In this document: one piece after another, positions 4,932 through 6,973 of the stretch | Position numbering within the stretch: position 1 is the first letter of the stretch | How the letters are laid out: every line of letters begins with the position of its first letter | Origin: Moraxellaceae bacterium | GTDB lineage: Bacteria; Pseudomonadota; Gammaproteobacteria; Pseudomonadales; Moraxellaceae | Direction of reading: 5' to 3' | Assembly (NCBI GenBank): GCA_003543245.1 | Contig: DPJB01000019.1 | Location: 12,164-19,136 of the forward strand | DNA length: 6,973 nucleotides | Notes under the pieces: model-generated | Told to the model about the DNA's origin: nothing | The model's input: the letters and a program-made list of their open reading frames with translations, nothing else | Databases searched by the model: none | Program-made: the position numbers and the translations under genes

Positions 4932-6973
4932 ATGAAACGCATGCTTATCAATGCCACGCACGCTGAAGAAAAACGCGTTGCGATGGTGGACGGACAACGT
5001 CTTTACGATTTCGATCTCGAACACACCGCCCGCGAACAGAAAAAAGCCAGCATCTACAAGGGCAAGGTCACACGCATCGAGCCCAGCCTTGAAGCCGCCT
5101 TTGTTGATTACGGTTCTGACCGCCACGGCTTTCTCCCGCTGAAAGAAATCTCCCGCGAATACTTCAACAAGTCCCCGAAGGAAGCTGGTGGTCGCATTAC
5201 GATTCGTGACGCCATAAAGGAAGGCCAGGAAATCATCGTCCAGGTCGAGAAGGAAGAACGTGGCAACAAGGGCGCAGCCCTTTCCACCTTCATCTCGCTG
5301 GCCGGTCGCTACCTGGTGCTGATGCCGAACAATCCTCGTGCCGGTGGCATCTCGCGCCGTATCGAAGGTGAAGAGCGTCAGGAACTGAAGGATGCCCTGA
5401 ACGCGATCAACATTCCCCAGGACATGGGTGCCATTGTGCGTACTGCAGGCCTTGGCCGCAGCGCAGAAGAGCTGCAATGGGATCTGGATTACCTGATGAC
5501 ACTGTGGTCGTCCATCAAGACCGCCAGTGACCGTCCGGCTCCTTTCCTGATCTATCAGGAAAGCAATGTCATCATCCGTGCCGTGCGTGACTACCTGCGT
5601 CAGGACATCAACGAAGTCCTGATCGACAGTGAGCCTGCCTATAACGAAGCAATGAACTTCGTGCAGCAGGTGATGCCGCACTACCAGACCAAGATCAAGC
5701 TCTACAAGGATTCGGTGCCGTTGTTCAACCGCTACCAGATCGAGAGCCAGATCGAGACCGCCTACCAGCGTGAAGTGAAGCTGCCGTCCGGTGGCTCCAT
5801 CGTGATTGATCCGACCGAAGCGCTGGTGTCCATCGACATCAACTCCTCGCGCGCCACCAAGGGCAGTGACATCGAGGAAACTGCACTGAACACCAACCTG
5901 GAGGCTGCCGATGAAATCGGTCGTCAACTGCGTCTGCGTGATATCGGCGGCCTGATCGTCATCGACTTTATCGACATGACTCCGGTCAAGCACCAACGCC
6001 AGGTGGAAGATCGCCTGCGCGATGCCCTGAGCATGGACCGTGCCCGTATCCAGATCGGCCGCATCTCCAAGTTCGGCCTGCTGGAACTGTCACGTCAGCG
6101 CCTGCGTCCGTCACTGGAAGAAACCACCGGCCTCGTCTGCCCGCGTTGTAACGGCACCGGCGTCATCCGCGATGTACGCTCGCTGGCCCTGTCCATCATG
6201 CGTGTCATTGAGGAAGAAGTACTGAAGGAACGCAGTGCGCAGATTAACGCGCAGGTGCCAATCTCCGTGGCAACCTTCCTTCTCAATGAAAAACGTGCAG
6301 CACTGGCGACAATTGAAAGCCGCAGTGGTGTCCGCATTGTCATTCTGCCGAACGAACACCTGGAAACACCTCACTATGAAGTCACTCGCCTGCGCGATGA
6401 CCAGATTGAGGAAGGCCAGGAAGATGTGCCGACCTACAAGCTGGTCGAACGCATCCAGCCGCCAGCGAATGAAGACGTCCTGAAATCCGTTGATCCGGAG
6501 CCGCGTCGTCAGGAAGCAGCGGTGAAGATGATTCAGCCGCAAACCCAGGCACCAGCACCAAAGGCGGTGGAACAGAAGCCTCTGGCAACTGCGCCGGCAG
6601 CAACCGAGCCAAGCCAGCTGGGTTTCTTTGCCTGGCTGTCCAACCTGTTCGGCATCACCGAAAAGGCGCCGGAACCAGTTGTTCAGGAAGCCACGAAGAA
6701 ACCAGAAGGCAATGCCAATCGCCAGCGTAATGGCCGTGGCAACGAACGCCGTGACGGAAATCGTCAGGGTGGCCGTAACCGTGGCGAAGGCAATCGTGAA
6801 CAACGCGAGCCTCGCGAAGCACGTGAACCGCGTGAAGCCCGCGAGCCACGTCCGGAGCGCGAGCCTCGTGAACCGAAAGAACAGAGGGAGCCAAGAGAGC
6901 CACGCGAGAACAATCGTGGTGAAGGTCGTGGCCAGGGTGGTGAAAACCGCCGTACCACCATTGAAGGTCGTCG
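4932..6973 (+). CDS. rne: Ribonuclease E, 3' end cut by the window edge
   Basis: 680 codons plus two bases with no stop: the catalytic half and the start of the C-terminal scaffold of RNase E, the endonuclease that leads mRNA decay and rRNA/tRNA processing. The N-terminus MKRMLINATHAEEKRVA is nearly that of E. coli. Seen in order: S1 domain (about 35-125), 5'-phosphate sensor IVRTAG (Arg170, Thr171), DNase I-like domain with the magnesium aspartates Asp302 (SIDINS) and Asp345 (IDFIDMTP), and the Zn-link CPRC (Cys403, Cys406) that joins dimers. All key residues are present. After about residue 510 the sequence becomes disordered; QLGFFAWLSNLFGI (562-575) resembles the amphipathic helix that ties RNase E to the inner membrane, and from about 600 the chain is rich in Arg, Gly, Asn and Glu, an RNA-binding-type tail. 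Degradosome partner sites, if any, lie beyond the edge. The start is fixed by homology and an in-frame TAG at 4926-4928; no clear SD. Confidence 0.98.
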   Translation, partial: MKRMLINATHAEEKRVAMVDGQRLYDFDLEHTAREQKKASIYKGKVTRIEPSLEAAFVDYGSDRHGFLPLKEISREYFNKSPKEAGGRITIRDAIKEGQEIIVQVEKEERGNKGAALSTFISLAGRYLVLMPNNPRAGGISRRIEGEERQELKDALNAINIPQDMGAIVRTAGLGRSAEELQWDLDYLMTLWSSIKTASDRPAPFLIYQESNVIIRAVRDYLRQDINEVLIDSEPAYNEAMNFVQQVMPHYQTKIKLYKDSVPLFNRYQIESQIETAYQREVKLPSGGSIVIDPTEALVSIDINSSRATKGSDIEETALNTNLEAADEIGRQLRLRDIGGLIVIDFIDMTPVKHQRQVEDRLRDALSMDRARIQIGRISKFGLLELSRQRLRPSLEETTGLVCPRCNGTGVIRDVRSLALSIMRVIEEEVLKERSAQINAQVPISVATFLLNEKRAALATIESRSGVRIVILPNEHLETPHYEVTRLRDDQIEEGQEDVPTYKLVERIQPPANEDVLKSVDPEPRRQEAAVKMIQPQTQAPAPKAVEQKPLATAPAATEPSQLGFFAWLSNLFGITEKAPEPVVQEATKKPEGNANRQRNGRGNERRDGNRQGGRNRGEGNREQREPREAREPREAREPRPEREPREPKEQREPREPRENNRGEGRGQGGENRRTTIEGR
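6807..6908 (+). repeat. In-frame Glu-Pro-Arg-Glu repeat tract in the RNase E tail
   Basis: Residues 626-659 of RNase E consist almost only of Glu (12), Arg (10) and Pro (8), in units such as EPREAR twice, then EPRPER, EPREP and REPREPRE. At DNA level the unit is roughly GAR-CCN-CGN-GAR with varied third bases, so it is an older, diverged repeat rather than a fresh expansion; two AGG/AGA arginine codons occur near its end although CGN is used elsewhere in the gene. The tract alternates charges and should be disordered or a charged helix broken by prolines. It lies in the region that binds RNA in E. coli RNase E. Confidence 0.8.

Noticed and set aside
4355..4966. Short plus-strand open frames in the rne upstream region (4355-4639, 4709-4966)
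   Set aside because: No ribosome binding site, no family resemblance, Pro/Arg/Ala-rich composition typical of GC-rich non-coding DNA; the second runs into rne in another frame.
5183..5190. GCTGGTGG, identical to the E. coli Chi recombination site
   Set aside because: It is an eight-base match inside the rne coding sequence, and Chi sequence differs among bacterial groups, so there is no reason to assign function.
4884..5996. A 370-codon open frame on the minus strand
   Set aside because: It lies entirely opposite the start of rne, whose reading frame is unmistakable. The protein has no recognisable family and its His/Asp/Val-rich look is what the reverse strand of this gene would give.
6111..6803. 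A 230-codon open frame on the minus strand with hydrophobic N-terminal residues
   Set aside because: It is antisense to rne; the apparent membrane segment is the reverse reading of a charged coding stretch.
6807..6908. Repeat tract considered as a CRISPR or tandem DNA repeat
   Set aside because: There are no spacers, units are not identical in DNA, and the frame of rne is kept throughout, so it is a protein-level repeat.

Overview
This window is chromosomal housekeeping DNA from a gammaproteobacterium. The gene order rne / rluC - HAD phosphatase - sppA / maf / yceD - rpmF - (plsX) is the arrangement I know from Pseudomonas and related Pseudomonadales/Oceanospirillales, and the proteins read as clear relatives of the E. 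coli and Pseudomonas versions. A marine Alcanivorax-like genus would fit, but I cannot fix the genus from the sequence alone. I see no mobile element, CRISPR array, tRNA or rRNA gene, phage gene or defence gene.

Layout, left to right. Positions 1-772 (minus strand) hold the yceD - rpmF operon, with what looks like the first five codons of plsX at the edge. It links ribosome/23S rRNA maturation to phospholipid and fatty acid synthesis. A near-consensus sigma-70 promoter (782-810) sits almost on top of the yceD start codon. Positions 859-1449 (plus strand) hold a divergent maf-family gene of the YceF (m7GTP pyrophosphatase) type. Positions 1459-1494 form a bidirectional intrinsic terminator between the converging maf and sppA genes. 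Positions 1539-4163 (minus strand) are a tight three-gene run, rluC - HAD hydrolase - sppA: a 23S rRNA pseudouridine synthase, a phosphatase of unknown substrate whose GTG start overlaps the rluC stop, and an inner-membrane S49 peptidase. Positions 4164-4931 are a 768-base non-coding region between the divergent rluC and rne genes. From 4932 to the right edge (plus strand) runs rne (RNase E), still open at the last base.

The shared theme is RNA and ribosome housekeeping (RNase E, RluC, L32, YceD, and Maf as nucleotide sanitation), with membrane functions (SppA, PlsX) attached. RNase E has its complete catalytic half, and the visible part of its tail carries a membrane-binding-type helix and an Arg/Glu/Pro repeat tract.

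I found no previously undescribed system. The points most worth a second look are the predicted near-leaderless yceD transcript, the long hairpin-containing region upstream of rne (where RNase E autoregulation operates in E. coli), the RNase E repeat tract, and the uncharacterised HAD phosphatase embedded between rluC and sppA.
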